Shown piece by piece: positions 49,603 through 58,254 of a stretch of DNA of 64,000 nt. Within the stretch, counting starts at the first letter, position 1; each line of letters opens with the position of its first letter. The translations under genes were made by a program, and so were the position numbers. The DNA is taken from positions 8,546 through 72,545 of the forward strand of contig CAZFLN010000004.1 of assembly GCA_964519905.1 (NCBI GenBank), written 5' to 3'. The stretch is from CAZFLN01 sp964519905 (lineage in GTDB: Bacteria > Patescibacteriota > Microgenomatia > UBA1400 > UBA1396). The notes under the pieces are model-generated. The model saw nothing but the letters and a program-made list of their open reading frames with translations, was not told the origin of the DNA and did not search any database.

Positions 49603-49981
49603 GCAACATTTTGAGAATGTTCTCCTTTTTTTCCTGAGGAAGCTTCTCTAAAGACTGCGCAAAAGACGCGACCGCGGTATCGCCGAATGTGTCAAAAAAG
49701 TTGGCAAAAAACGTGTTGGCAATTCGCTCCCCGTATGACTTTTTGGAGATTTTGGGCGAAAAATACACAATGTTATCCTGCACTCTCCGCTTGAGGATTC
49801 CTTTGGCAAAAAGTCTGTTCAGCAGCGTCGCTACAGTTGTATAAGCCAACGACTTTTGGCAGTTCATTTTCTCGCACACTTCACGAATCGTGCACTCTTC
49901 CAGATCCCAAACAATACTCATCGTTTGATGTTCGAGTTCACTCAGTGGTTTTTGCTTGGTCGCGCTCGGTGCATTTGACAT
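49580..49981 (-). CDS. BlaI/MecI-family transcriptional repressor
   Basis: 133 residues from ATG 49981. Winged helix: LSELEHQTMSIVWDLEECTIREVCEKMNCQKSLAYTTVATLLNRLFAKGILKRR is the BlaI/MecI/CopY signature. These dimers bind TACA...TGTA palindromes and are inactivated by cleavage from the partner M56 peptidase. The operator CTACACAGTGTAG lies in its own promoter and again upstream of the ferredoxin reductase operon (62381-62398). Confidence 0.92.
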   Translation of the reverse strand: MSNAPSATKQKPLSELEHQTMSIVWDLEECTIREVCEKMNCQKSLAYTTVATLLNRLFAKGILKRRVQDNIVYFSPKISKKSYGERIANTFFANFFDTFGDTAVASFAQSLEKLPQEKKENILKMLREYEPKK

Positions 49982-49984
49982 GAA

Positions 49985-50002
49985 TACTACACAGTGTAGC
50001 AG
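49985..50002. promoter_or_regulatory. BlaI-type operator, copy 1
   Basis: 18 bp containing palindrome CTACACAGTGTAG (49987-49999). The minus-strand -10 TACACT lies within it, 11 bases before the blaI-like ATG, so a bound dimer would block transcription: autoregulation. Confidence 0.75.
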
Positions 50003-50037
50003 CATTTTTTCTGCGGCTCAAGTGGTGTAAGAATTTT

Positions 50038-50063
50038 TATAGGCCTAAAGGTCGAACCTTCAG
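50038..50063 (-). repeat. REP hairpin repeat, copy E
   Basis: 26 bp identical to copy D at 46921, placed between the divergent BlaI-like and CapA genes, directly upstream of a TATAAT. Confidence 0.85.
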
Positions 50064-50069
50064 CAGTGC

Positions 50070-50075
50070 TATAAT
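50070..50075 (+). promoter_or_regulatory. -10 element TATAAT for the CapA-like gene
   Basis: Perfect TATAAT, giving a 5' leader of about 28 nt before ATG 50110; a GTG at 50080 four bases after the hexamer is in frame but less likely. Confidence 0.55.
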
Positions 50076-50109
50076 TTTTGTGGGGAACACACAGAAAAAT
50101 TCAAAAAAT

Positions 50110-51111
50110 ATGAAAAAACTCATTCTTTTCGGATTGCTTCTTCTGGTACTTATTTCTGGACTCGGATTTTCGATGTTGAGTCTCAAAACATATTCAGAAA
50201 ACAAGAATCTCTCCCCACAGAATGAGAAACTTGATCAAGACATCACAACTCAATTTCCCCAAAATCCCACATTCCTCTTCCTCGGAGACTTGATGTATGA
50301 CCGAGATATTCGCGCGCACACTCGGAAACATGGGGCGCGCTGGCCGCTCGAACCACTTGAACCACTTTTACGCGAACACGATATCGTGGTCGCCACACTC
50401 GAAGGTCCAATCACCAGCGCGCCATCTGTTAGTTTGGGCTCGCCGGTTGGCTCGCCCAAAAACTTCATCTTCACTTTTCCAGAAGACACCGCTCCAGCGC
50501 TTGCAGAGCAAGGAAATTTTGTGCTCAATATCGGAAATAATCACATACTCAACCAAGGAATTTCCGGAGTTCAATCTACCAAAGACAATCTATCGGCCAG
50601 CGGGATTTCTTTCTTTGGCTGGACTGGGCAAGAAGCTGCCCCTGCAGAACGCGTCAGCATACAAACTATCCACAGTACAACCATAGCCTTTGTAAACTAC
50701 AATCAATTTGTTCCGCAAGGTTTAGAGGTTGCATTACAAGACACGCAGTGGGCCCAGAATCATGCCGAAGTTGATCTTGTCGTCGTTGTTCCACACTGGG
50801 GAAATGAGTACGCTCCAAAGGCCAACGAAACGGTTCGAGACTGGGCCCGCCAACTGGCAGAGGCTGGTGCGGACTTGATTATCGGGAGTCATCCCCACGT
50901 GGTGCAAGACTTTGCTGTCATCGACGATGTACCTGTCTATTTTTCTCTTGGAAACGCTGTGTTTGACCAGTATTTCTCACCAGAAACCATGCAAGGTTTA
51001 GCGGTCAGCGCTACTTGGAATCTTGACTCCAAGTCTTGGGAGTTTATCGAACACCCGCTCACGATTACTCGTCAAGGGCAAGTGCATCTGACGAGCGCAA
51101 TTGCTCCATAA
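50110..51111 (+). CDS. CapA-family (poly-gamma-glutamate-synthesis-like) phosphoesterase-fold protein
   Basis: 333 residues. N-terminal anchor LILFGLLLLVLISGLGF; then TFLFLGDLMYDRDIRAH, VATLEGPIT, VLNIGNNHILNQG, VVVPHWGNEY and GADLIIGSHPHVVQ, the metal-binding motif set of PGA_cap proteins. Located outside the membrane; probably modifies or handles a surface polymer. ATG 50110 begins a good signal sequence, 50080 would add ten polar residues. Overlaps the convergent gene by 47 bp. Confidence 0.88.
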   Translation: MKKLILFGLLLLVLISGLGFSMLSLKTYSENKNLSPQNEKLDQDITTQFPQNPTFLFLGDLMYDRDIRAHTRKHGARWPLEPLEPLLREHDIVVATLEGPITSAPSVSLGSPVGSPKNFIFTFPEDTAPALAEQGNFVLNIGNNHILNQGISGVQSTKDNLSASGISFFGWTGQEAAPAERVSIQTIHSTTIAFVNYNQFVPQGLEVALQDTQWAQNHAEVDLVVVVPHWGNEYAPKANETVRDWARQLAEAGADLIIGSHPHVVQDFAVIDDVPVYFSLGNAVFDQYFSPETMQGLAVSATWNLDSKSWEFIEHPLTITRQGQVHLTSAIAP

Positions 51112-52228
51112 GCGTACGAAGCATGAGTTTAATCTCTGGAGTCATGCGCCAATTGCTTTCGTACGGCAATCCTGTGTGAGATTTATCGTAATCAAAATAC
51201 ATAACTCTCCGTCCTCCTAAAGCATACAAGAGTAAATAGGCTTGCCGTAACCACGTGGCGTCTCGACTGATTGCCCCAAGTTCAGCAATATCGAGATGTG
51301 TTTGTGGGGGAATTTCAGCTCGTAAACCCTGTAATGCAGGAAAAATAACCTGCTCCGGAGTTTGATACCCTGGATACCAATAATGTGGATGGAGCCACTG
51401 CCCTTTTCCTGGGAACAAACTATACACATCAATGCCTACAGCGTGAGCCGCTGTTTGGCCATTGGGGAGGCGCGTGGCGTATGATTTTACGTCGCCACGC
51501 GCGTATGGAGAACTCAGTAATTCTGCATCGAAACTTGGATTTCTTTGTTTTCGGCGATCAATTTCCTCTCTACTCCACAAAAAAATTTCGTTGTAAGCCC
51601 GAATATGTTCCGCGTGCGAAAGCTGCTGACCAGTCCCAAACGAAAATACCGGTAAATTGGCCTCAAAAAACATGCGAAGATCAACCGAGACTTGGAGTCT
51701 TTCCATCGTATCCAGCGCTTCAGTGATTCCTTCTTGTAGCAGAGCGCGATTTTGTAATGAAAATGGATGGCCTCGATGCCGCCAAAAATCACTCCCGGTT
51801 CCCAAACTCCAAACAATTCTCGCGCTGCGCGCGGTTATTTCGGTCATGGTTCGCTCAATCCAAGCACGCCGAGCAGGATTCGAAAGATCTTCTAAAAGAC
51901 TAAAAAAACCAAGTGCATCAACTTGTCCAATTTCCTCTTGATACTCTTTTACTTGCTGCCAGGCGACTGCATCCCCCGCATCAAAGTCTGGATACATTCC
52001 AATTTGCTTCCTCACCGGAGAACGTCTTGCAGCCTGCAATAACAGATCCTCATCGTAGTACGATGGAATCTCATTATGAGTAATGCGAACTCCCGCAGCA
52101 CTCAGACCAAGTCCAACAGCAGCCGCGGCAATCCAACCAAGAGCTTCCCGACGAGAGATTGTCTCTGATCCCTCATACACTCCGAACAAATCGTGTTCTT
52201 CGGTTTCTCTGGGAGCGGCGGCCGGCAC
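51065..52228 (-). CDS. Twin-arginine-type secreted glycoside-hydrolase-like protein
   Basis: 387 residues from GTG 52228. The N-terminal SRREALGWIAAAAVGLGLSAAG has a twin Arg before a hydrophobic stretch, i.e. a Tat-like signal or anchor. The rest looks like a TIM-barrel glycoside hydrolase of the GH26/clan-A kind (IGMYPDFDAGDAVAWQQV, VDLRMFFEANLPVFSFG, LDIAELGAIS with candidate acid residues), but the family is not certain. The upstream kinase gene stops three bases before the GTG, so translation is coupled. Confidence 0.65.
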   Translation of the reverse strand: MPAAAPRETEEHDLFGVYEGSETISRREALGWIAAAAVGLGLSAAGVRITHNEIPSYYDEDLLLQAARRSPVRKQIGMYPDFDAGDAVAWQQVKEYQEEIGQVDALGFFSLLEDLSNPARRAWIERTMTEITARSARIVWSLGTGSDFWRHRGHPFSLQNRALLQEGITEALDTMERLQVSVDLRMFFEANLPVFSFGTGQQLSHAEHIRAYNEIFLWSREEIDRRKQRNPSFDAELLSSPYARGDVKSYATRLPNGQTAAHAVGIDVYSLFPGKGQWLHPHYWYPGYQTPEQVIFPALQGLRAEIPPQTHLDIAELGAISRDATWLRQAYLLLYALGGRRVMYFDYDKSHTGLPYESNWRMTPEIKLMLRTLMEQLRSSDALALDE

Positions 52229-52231
52229 AGT

Positions 52232-52930
52232 TTAGAGAGAAAACTTCTTTTTGTACGCTTCCACCACGATATCCACAGCTTGCTCCACTGAAAGCGAAGC
52301 AGTGTTCAGAGTTAGGTCATAACTACTTGGATCGTTGTAGTCTTTTTGGAAATACTCTTCCACAAATTTTTTGCGTTCTTCGGTCACCTTGGCAATAATA
52401 TTCTGTGCTTTGCGCTTGCTCACTTTTTCATACTTAATGGCTCGCTCCACTCGCACATCATATGGTGCAGTGATCAAGACATGCAATCCATGCTCCGGAC
52501 CAATAATCGAGTTGCTTCCACGGCCCAACAAGACGCTTCCCTGCTGATGCACGACCGTGAGCATGGCGCGGGACAAGTGCTTGAGATACTCTACATCCGA
52601 GACATAATTGGGATTGATCAAACTGTGGACAATGTCTTCGATTACACCACGAGCTTTTTCATCAATTTGGGTAAGAATATCGGGATTAATATTGCTGGTC
52701 CTGGCGACATCGTCAATTAGTGCCTCGTCATAAAACTTGAGCCCAAGTTTCTTAGCCACTTCTTGAGCAATCACTCGCCCACCAGAGCCTGGGTCACGAG
52801 CTATGGTAATGCAGGGAGTAAATGTTTTCCCTGGTGTGAAAGACGGTCGAGAAAAATACTCGAACGTTCGCCGTTGAACGCGTACCCAACGCGCCGCTCG
52901 GCTTACTAACCGTGACGGTGTTTCAAACAT
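52232..52930 (-). CDS. Cytidylate-kinase-like family protein
   Basis: 232 residues. ITIARDPGSGGRVIAQEVAKKLGLKFYDEALI is the degenerate P-loop of the cytidylate-kinase-like family; GRGSNSIIG and RVERAIKYEKVSKRKAQNII follow as in its members. Nucleotide kinase with undefined substrate. -10 TATACT is six bases before ATG, so probably leaderless. Confidence 0.85.
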   Translation of the reverse strand: MFETPSRLVSRAARWVRVQRRTFEYFSRPSFTPGKTFTPCITIARDPGSGGRVIAQEVAKKLGLKFYDEALIDDVARTSNINPDILTQIDEKARGVIEDIVHSLINPNYVSDVEYLKHLSRAMLTVVHQQGSVLLGRGSNSIIGPEHGLHVLITAPYDVRVERAIKYEKVSKRKAQNIIAKVTEERKKFVEEYFQKDYNDPSSYDLTLNTASLSVEQAVDIVVEAYKKKFSL

Positions 52931-52936
52931 GCCTCT

Positions 52937-52942
52937 AGTATA
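52937..52942 (-). promoter_or_regulatory. Leaderless-type -10 element TATACT
   Basis: On the minus strand TATACT, AGAGGC, ATG (52930). Confidence 0.65.
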
Positions 52943-52959
52943 TCAAAAGAAATGCCGGT

Positions 52960-54879
52960 TTACTCTGAGACTGAGGCAGAATCGCTCGCTTCTGGGTCAC
53001 GATCACCTGAAGAATCACTGGAATTGGCCTGTGTATCAATCGGAACAACTTTGGGTTCAACAGCTTGATTCACAACAATAAGAACATCTCCTTTGAAGCT
53101 CGTCTCTTCATTGGCTGACAAGCGATGCACAGTAACATCTTGCAGCTCTGCACTGAGTGTCTCAAATACGCGATCATCTGCGGTGAAAATATACACACCA
53201 GTCTGGCTATAGGAGGCACTAGCATTCGTGGTTGAGGTGACATTCCAACCGGCCGCATTCAGTGCTCGTTGGTAACGACCAGCCAAACCAGCTCGAGAAG
53301 TAGCATTGAGAACAACCATATCAATTTGTTTCTTGTCGGCCACAGTCATGCCCGCAGGCTCTGGCTGCGGAGTTGGCGCTGGAGTAGGTGTTGGGGTGGG
53401 AGCTGTATCTCCTGGGATGAAAGCCTGCTGCGGAGGCTGCACTTGTTGCGACCAGAATACGGCTCCTCCAGCTAAAACAGTCAAACCAACCACGGCGAAA
53501 AAGACTAAGAAAACCATTCCCCAGGATCGCTTGGGGGCGACATCTCGATATCGACGATCTTTTGAGTTGTGATTTGCTGAGCTCTCGACACGCTTGCTCG
53601 CTTTGCTGGCAGCGAGAGCTGCAAAAACATCTTGTTCTTCTTGGCTCTCTTGCTCTTCTTTCTCAATCTCTGCTTCTTCTGGAGACTCTGAAGTGAACTC
53701 AGTCTCGACTTCGAGATCTGGTTCTTCAAAAAGCACTTCTTTGACTTCTTCTCTGATGACAACTTTCTTCACTGGTTGAGAAGATTTTTGGATCTCTTCT
53801 GTATCGAGTTCTTCGATCTCATCTTGATCTTGATCTTCCAGAACTGAAACACTCACCGAACTTTCGACAACTTCTGAAGTCATAACCGGTGGCTGCGGCG
53901 CCGTAAGCACCGGAGGAACTGGAGCTGGAAGGTCGAGGGAGTCTTCAGAGAAATCATTTGTTTCAGAGGACTGTTCAGATGTGCCTGTATCTTCATTCAC
54001 TTGATCATCTTCTGTCTCTTCTTCTGAATCTGAGAAAACGGGGGCAACTGCAGAGACAGATTCGGCTTGTGGTAATTCCAGTGGAGATTCTCCCACCTCT
54101 TCAAAATGCAAAATCTCACCTAATGAATCGGTTCCTTTTTCTATAACCGATTGAATTACTGCCGCAAAGTCATCGGATTCTGAATCTGGAAGAAGTGGAT
54201 GAACAGCAACAATATCTTCAATACTTGATTCAATCTTCTTGGCGATTCTGGCCGGAGCATGAAGGTACAACAAATGAGTTTCCTTGCGCTCTTCTTTTCT
54301 GGACTCGACATACTCTGCGATGTCTTCAACAGGAAGCTCACGAGCATCATCGACTCCCAAGTAATGGTGAGAAATCGAAACGGTATTTTTCCCGCTCGCG
54401 ACGGCAATTAAGACAGGCTCAACTGACTTGAGCGGAACCAAGAACCAAGAAAACGGTGTTATCCACAGTTTTCGAGGAGATAACTTGAGCACCCAGGAAC
54501 GAATACTCTCAAACAAATTTGCCTCAATTCCAGAGACACTCATTTGTACTTTGTTCCGGGTTATCGGGAAGCGCTGCATAGCAAACTCATACGCTTCGAT
54601 ATCCACTCCAAAGTCATCTTGGAGGCGTTGTCCAATAGCTTCATCTGTAAGTTCTTCTTTTTTATTCTCGGCGGTGAACTGGAGATGTCCGGCAGCGCTA
54701 TCGCTGACAAGAACCAAGACATTCGCGCCTTGCACTTGCGCTTGAATCGCCTCAGTCGGATCTTTGTCGAGAGAGATTTTTTCTGAATCTTCAATCCAAG
54801 TCTTCTTTTCTTGCTTCCACAAACGAACACCTTCCGGAGAAACAAAAAAAACAATCTTGAATGACGGGGCAGCGCTCAT
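52960..54879 (-). CDS. LytR_C-domain membrane protein with a PilM/actin-like or unknown N-terminus
   Basis: 639 residues. N-terminal ~240 residues are globular (KIVFFVSPEGVRLWKQEKKTWIEDSE), then ~200 residues of acidic low-complexity sequence (Glu/Ser/Asp), one helix (~455-480, GMVFLVFFAVVGLTVLAGGAVFW), a PTPTP linker, and a LytR_C domain (VLNATSRAGLAGRYQRALNAAGWNV). The LytR_C domain faces outward and is linked to wall polymer attachment. Upstream: GATACT six bases before ATG, a weaker leaderless candidate. Confidence 0.8.
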   Translation of the reverse strand: MSAAPSFKIVFFVSPEGVRLWKQEKKTWIEDSEKISLDKDPTEAIQAQVQGANVLVLVSDSAAGHLQFTAENKKEELTDEAIGQRLQDDFGVDIEAYEFAMQRFPITRNKVQMSVSGIEANLFESIRSWVLKLSPRKLWITPFSWFLVPLKSVEPVLIAVASGKNTVSISHHYLGVDDARELPVEDIAEYVESRKEERKETHLLYLHAPARIAKKIESSIEDIVAVHPLLPDSESDDFAAVIQSVIEKGTDSLGEILHFEEVGESPLELPQAESVSAVAPVFSDSEEETEDDQVNEDTGTSEQSSETNDFSEDSLDLPAPVPPVLTAPQPPVMTSEVVESSVSVSVLEDQDQDEIEELDTEEIQKSSQPVKKVVIREEVKEVLFEEPDLEVETEFTSESPEEAEIEKEEQESQEEQDVFAALAASKASKRVESSANHNSKDRRYRDVAPKRSWGMVFLVFFAVVGLTVLAGGAVFWSQQVQPPQQAFIPGDTAPTPTPTPAPTPQPEPAGMTVADKKQIDMVVLNATSRAGLAGRYQRALNAAGWNVTSTTNASASYSQTGVYIFTADDRVFETLSAELQDVTVHRLSANEETSFKGDVLIVVNQAVEPKVVPIDTQANSSDSSGDRDPEASDSASVSE

Positions 54880-54885
54880 GTACTT

Positions 54886-54891
54886 AGTATC
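54886..54891 (-). promoter_or_regulatory. Leaderless-type -10 candidate GATACT
   Basis: On the minus strand GATACT, AAGTAC, ATG (54879). A 4/6 match, weaker than the others. Confidence 0.4.
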
Positions 54892-54920
54892 TCAAGATTC
54901 GTGGATTGTTTCAATAAGGA

Positions 54921-54945
54921 TAAAGGACTCTCCTTTAGGCCTGTA
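54921..54945 (+). repeat. REP hairpin repeat, copy F (left end of RAYT unit)
   Basis: Hairpin AAAGGA-CTC-TCCTTT with tail AGGCCTGTA. 24 of 25 bases match the inverse of copy G, so they form terminal inverted repeats around the transposase gene. The inner stem pair is A-T in place of the T-A of copies A-E, a compensatory change. Confidence 0.88.
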
Positions 54946-54981
54946 AGTTTTTTGTTCGGAAATAATGATAGTTTTGTTCTC

Positions 54982-55416
54982 ATGCCTCGACGTCACGTGA
55001 TCAAAAAATACCGCAAGAATTGTTACTATCACGTATATTGCAGAGGAAATAATCGCGAAAAAATTTACTTTGACGAACAAGATTATTTTGTTTTTAGAAT
55101 ATTTTTCCAGAGAAAAATTCGTGAATTAAATTTAAACATAGCCCTCGATTGCTACGCTCTCATGCCAAATCATTATCATTTTCTTCTCTACCAATTCTTC
55201 GATCCAAGAGCAATAGAAAGACTGATGAGGTCGTGTTTAACTCAATATTCACTCTATATAAATAAAAAATATAAACGAGTCGGCAGACTCTTTCAGAGTC
55301 CATACCATGCGAGAATTGTTTCTTTACGAGAAATTGAAAAAATGCGAATTTATGTACTAAATAACCCCATTGAAGCAGGACTTGAAAAGTGGAAACATTG
55401 CGGAAATAAACTATAG
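54982..55416 (+). CDS. REP-associated tyrosine transposase (RAYT, Y1/IS200-like)
   Basis: 144 residues from ATG 54982. The HUH motif is MPNHYHFLLY (residues ~57-66), and the catalytic Tyr lies in YVLNNPIEAGL near 124-134; YYHVYCRGNNREKIYF is the usual N-terminal strand of Transposase_17/RAYT proteins. RAYTs nick and join single strands at REP hairpins. Here the gene sits between two inverted REP copies and its TAG stop is inside copy G, a complete autonomous-looking unit. An upstream frame open to 54901 runs through copy F and is not needed. Confidence 0.92.
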   Translation: MPRRHVIKKYRKNCYYHVYCRGNNREKIYFDEQDYFVFRIFFQRKIRELNLNIALDCYALMPNHYHFLLYQFFDPRAIERLMRSCLTQYSLYINKKYKRVGRLFQSPYHARIVSLREIEKMRIYVLNNPIEAGLEKWKHCGNKL

Positions 55417-55436
55417 GCCTAAAGGAGAGTCCTTTA
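55412..55436 (-). repeat. REP hairpin repeat, copy G (right end of RAYT unit, holds RAYT stop codon)
   Basis: Inverse of copy F: TATAGGCCT, then AAAGGA-GAG-TCCTTT. The CTATAG start supplies the TAG stop of the RAYT gene at 55414-55416. It lies six bases from the 3' end of tRNA-Ile(TAT). Confidence 0.88.
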
Positions 55437-55442
55437 ATTGTG

Positions 55443-55516
55443 TGCGCGTGTCAGGACTCGAACCTGAAACCGCGAAGGTATAAGCTTCGTGCTCTAACCA
55501 ATTGAGCTACACGCGC
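55443..55516 (-). tRNA. tRNA-Ile(TAT)
   Basis: 74 nt; acceptor GCGCGTG/CACGCGC, D stem GCTC/GAGC, anticodon stem CGAAG/CTTCG with loop CTTATAC (anticodon TAT, codon AUA), T arm TCAGG-TTCGAGT-CCTGA, discriminator A. No CCA encoded. Most bacteria read AUA with a CAT tRNA modified by TilS. Confidence 0.9.
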
Positions 55517-55569
55517 TCGGATGTCTCATCTGAAATACATCAGAAACTCCAGAGTACGATCATTATACG

Positions 55570-56214
55570 TCAAAAACGAAAAAGCCAAACCAGAAATATC
55601 AAACAGAAGATAATTGCGCTCCCTGCAACCAAAATCAGTACCTTTTGATCGCTCGATATACTTCGAAGAGGCATGTGTGACGCGACAAAATCTTCCGGCA
55701 ATGAATCTCTGGACTCTATCGGCAGCGTCGACTCCATCTCCCCTCCTCCTAAAGCCAGCCTCTCTTGCTCTTCCAGCTGTTGACGGGTCAAAGTTGCCGA
55801 CGGACCAGCGAGATCATCCAACGTATCTTCATACGCCTGTTGACGAAGATCCTGATTTTGCTGCGAAAGAAATGTTGCCGCGCCAACGCCTGCAAACAAA
55901 ACAAAAATCGCCACAATTCCTCCGAGCATCTGTGCCGGAATACGTGGCAGCGCTCTCTGGCGCGGCGTCAAATTCGACTCCCACAGTTCGTTGCGTTCGT
56001 CCTCAGGGTTCTGGTTCGTTGACACCATAGTTGGCATCTCCGCGCCATGAACAGAACCAACCGGCGACCCGCTCACCCTTCCCGTACCAAAATCTAGGCT
56101 CAAAGAAGCGCCCTGACTCTTTCTGGATGCATCAACATCTTCGGCCATATATAAACTGGCCTTTGAATCATCCGCAATTTTTTTGAGTAAATCGTCCAAA
56201 CTTCTCCCTGACAT
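55570..56214 (-). CDS. Hypothetical membrane protein at the end of the pilus cluster
   Basis: 214 residues, polar N-terminus (DDLLKKIADDSKASLYMAEDVD), one helix at ~95-115 (MLGGIVAIFVLFAGVGAATFL) and one at the C-terminus (VLILVAGSAIIFCLIFLVWLF). Not recognised. Same strand and close behind the FN3 protein. Confidence 0.65.
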   Translation of the reverse strand: MSGRSLDDLLKKIADDSKASLYMAEDVDASRKSQGASLSLDFGTGRVSGSPVGSVHGAEMPTMVSTNQNPEDERNELWESNLTPRQRALPRIPAQMLGGIVAIFVLFAGVGAATFLSQQNQDLRQQAYEDTLDDLAGPSATLTRQQLEEQERLALGGGEMESTLPIESRDSLPEDFVASHMPLRSISSDQKVLILVAGSAIIFCLIFLVWLFRF

Positions 56215-56242
56215 GCTCGCTCTTTCTCAGTTACTCTTCTTC

Positions 56243-57751
56243 CTATTCCTCACGCTTCGCCCACACCCAAGCGGTCGCACCGCCACCTAAACCAAAGAAT
56301 AATACCGATGTCAAAACCATGCCAAAAGTCGATCCTATCGCACCAGAAACTGGCTGAGCTTGGGTCGTCGCTACCGGCACAGAGGAAGAAACAGTCGCCA
56401 CCGGACTGGAAACAGGCGTTGCCACAGGAGTGGCCGTTGGCAGCGGTGTTGGCGTAGCAGTTGGAACTGGAGTGGGTGTTGGGGTAGCCGTTGACGCTGA
56501 CGGAGTTGAGACAAAAGAAGGAACCGAACTCTCACCGCCTGCCTGAACAATAAAGTTCCGTTGCACTCGCTGCTGTTGTCCATTCTCATCTACAAAAGTA
56601 ACTGTAATTGTGTGAGGTCCTGGCTCGAGATCGGCTGGAGGAGACCACGCCCAATCGCCAGCAGTATTCGCCTGCACCGCTCCGTAGTATGGAGTTTCCG
56701 AATGCACCTCAATCTGGATGTACTGACCAGCGGGAGCCTTCCCCTGAAACTCTGGTTGGGTGACAGTCAGAACTTCATTTTGTTGAAGACGAATGTCAAC
56801 TCCTCCCACCGGTGCAATCGCGTTTTGATCAGTATCAGAAATAAACTCAGAAAATGATCCAGTTGAAGTCGTGGTATCAGTACTGGTTGTTGAATCACCA
56901 GGCGTTACAGAAACTCCATCACCCAAATCAGTACCAGTTGTTGTCATTGTTGGATCGGGCGAAGGAGATGGAACTCCAGACTGCGGCTGCACCCCAAACT
57001 GCAGAAGGTCAACCGGACTCAGTGCGCCAACAGTAGTGTCCAGGCGCAGTGTTTGGGCTGGGCGATTGCCTTGCAAATCAATCTGCACAGAAGTACTTTC
57101 TTGCAGCTCCATAGAACTGGAGAGATCGAGACTGCGGACTGTAGACAACGGTAATGCCCAAGTACCGTCTGACTTCACTTGAGCGCTGAGTGGTGAGGCA
57201 CCTTGAATAGTCAAATAGACAATCGTGCCATCAGCTGGATTTCCTACCTCGGTAGAAACTGTTCCATACGCCGTCTTCGCATCTGCAGCTGCAGAAATCG
57301 GACGCGCCGTTCTCACCGCAAATGGCTGACCATTATTGTCGTAGAGCTGACGAGTCCCGGTACCAATGCGGAAGTAATACTGCGTCGTTGGAGACAATCC
57401 ACGAATCGTAACGTGGTGAGTCGTAAAGGAACCAGCACTATTTGCCAACTGATCTCGATCGTCGCGAACTTGAATGTTCGTGCGATTGGGAGCTGTCCCA
57501 TACTCAACATACCCTGGAGAAGCCATATCCGTGACAAAAGAAACAGAAAAACCAGTATCAGTAATGTTGGTGATGCGAATGTTTTTGGGAGCTGTTTCTT
57601 CGGAGGCTCGTGGCAAGAAACCAGTTGTACCCTGCCCCAACAAAACGATACCAGCCACCACCCCGAGAATTAAAATCCCGAGGCCGAGTAATGTGGGAAT
57701 ACGTGCCTGGAGGACACGTTGCCACCCGCGGCGAGCAGTGTAGGTTGGCAT
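56243..57751 (-). CDS. Membrane-anchored protein with fibronectin type III and Ig-like domains
   Basis: 502 residues. Helix ~20-42 (LLGLGILILGVVAGIVLLG); an FN3 domain (PKNIRITNITDTGFSVSFVTD...YYFRIGTG) at ~55-150; further beta domains, a Ser/Thr/Asp-rich linker, an Ig-like domain ending in TVTFVDENGQQQRVQRNF; a PTPTPVPTATPTP linker and a C-terminal helix with KREE end. Probably a surface protein of the pilus machinery it sits with. Confidence 0.8.
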   Translation of the reverse strand: MPTYTARRGWQRVLQARIPTLLGLGILILGVVAGIVLLGQGTTGFLPRASEETAPKNIRITNITDTGFSVSFVTDMASPGYVEYGTAPNRTNIQVRDDRDQLANSAGSFTTHHVTIRGLSPTTQYYFRIGTGTRQLYDNNGQPFAVRTARPISAAADAKTAYGTVSTEVGNPADGTIVYLTIQGASPLSAQVKSDGTWALPLSTVRSLDLSSSMELQESTSVQIDLQGNRPAQTLRLDTTVGALSPVDLLQFGVQPQSGVPSPSPDPTMTTTGTDLGDGVSVTPGDSTTSTDTTTSTGSFSEFISDTDQNAIAPVGGVDIRLQQNEVLTVTQPEFQGKAPAGQYIQIEVHSETPYYGAVQANTAGDWAWSPPADLEPGPHTITVTFVDENGQQQRVQRNFIVQAGGESSVPSFVSTPSASTATPTPTPVPTATPTPLPTATPVATPVSSPVATVSSSVPVATTQAQPVSGAIGSTFGMVLTSVLFFGLGGGATAWVWAKREE

Positions 57752-57816
57752 AATACTGTTACTATCCTACTCAAGAAATGAGGGTTCCCGCAAGATGCGG
57801 CTCAGTCCTCGTGATC

Positions 57817-58254
57817 TTATGGAGTACTTGGTAGTGGCTCCTCTGGCGGTGCTTGATTTATTGCGGCTGACTCTGTGGCAGGCTCCGAGAATTCTGATTG
57901 AGCCGGCACGGTTGGAGCAACTGGAACAATATCCCCTCCAGCCATTTCAACTGGCGGAGCAATACTCCCCACTTCGACTAAGGCTCCACTCCCTTGCTCC
58001 AAACGAGACTGTCGAACGCCCTCTCGAGCTTGTTCAAAAGTAACCAACTCATACTGTTCCAGACGCTCAATGACTTCAAGATTCAATCGAGGGTCAAGAG
58101 GTGCTATCAGTTGTTGGGTTGGACGAGCAATCGTGGTTCGTTGCGAGCTCAAAAAGATATCAAGCAACACGCCAAAAATCACTGTCACCAATCCCAAGGT
58201 TAATCCTACGAGAATCAGGCGGTTTCGAAGTAAACCACTATATGACCGAGCCAT
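57817..58254 (-). CDS. Pilus-cluster membrane protein (PilP-position)
   Basis: 145 residues from ATG 58254. Basic start, one helix (LILVGLTLGLVTVIFGVLLDIFL), then a segment LDPRLNLEVIERLEQYELVTFEQAREG and a Pro/Ala/Glu-rich tail. Overlaps pilO by 17 bp, so co-translated. PilP is usual after PilO, but sequence similarity is not evident. Confidence 0.65.
   Translation of the reverse strand: MARSYSGLLRNRLILVGLTLGLVTVIFGVLLDIFLSSQRTTIARPTQQLIAPLDPRLNLEVIERLEQYELVTFEQAREGVRQSRLEQGSGALVEVGSIAPPVEMAGGDIVPVAPTVPAQSEFSEPATESAAINQAPPEEPLPSTP

Noticed and set aside
46921..50063. GGTTCGACC in REP copies D/E as tRNA T-arm remnants
   Set aside because: The loop sequence varies freely among copies (TTG, CAA, CTC), so the likeness to a T-loop is coincidence.
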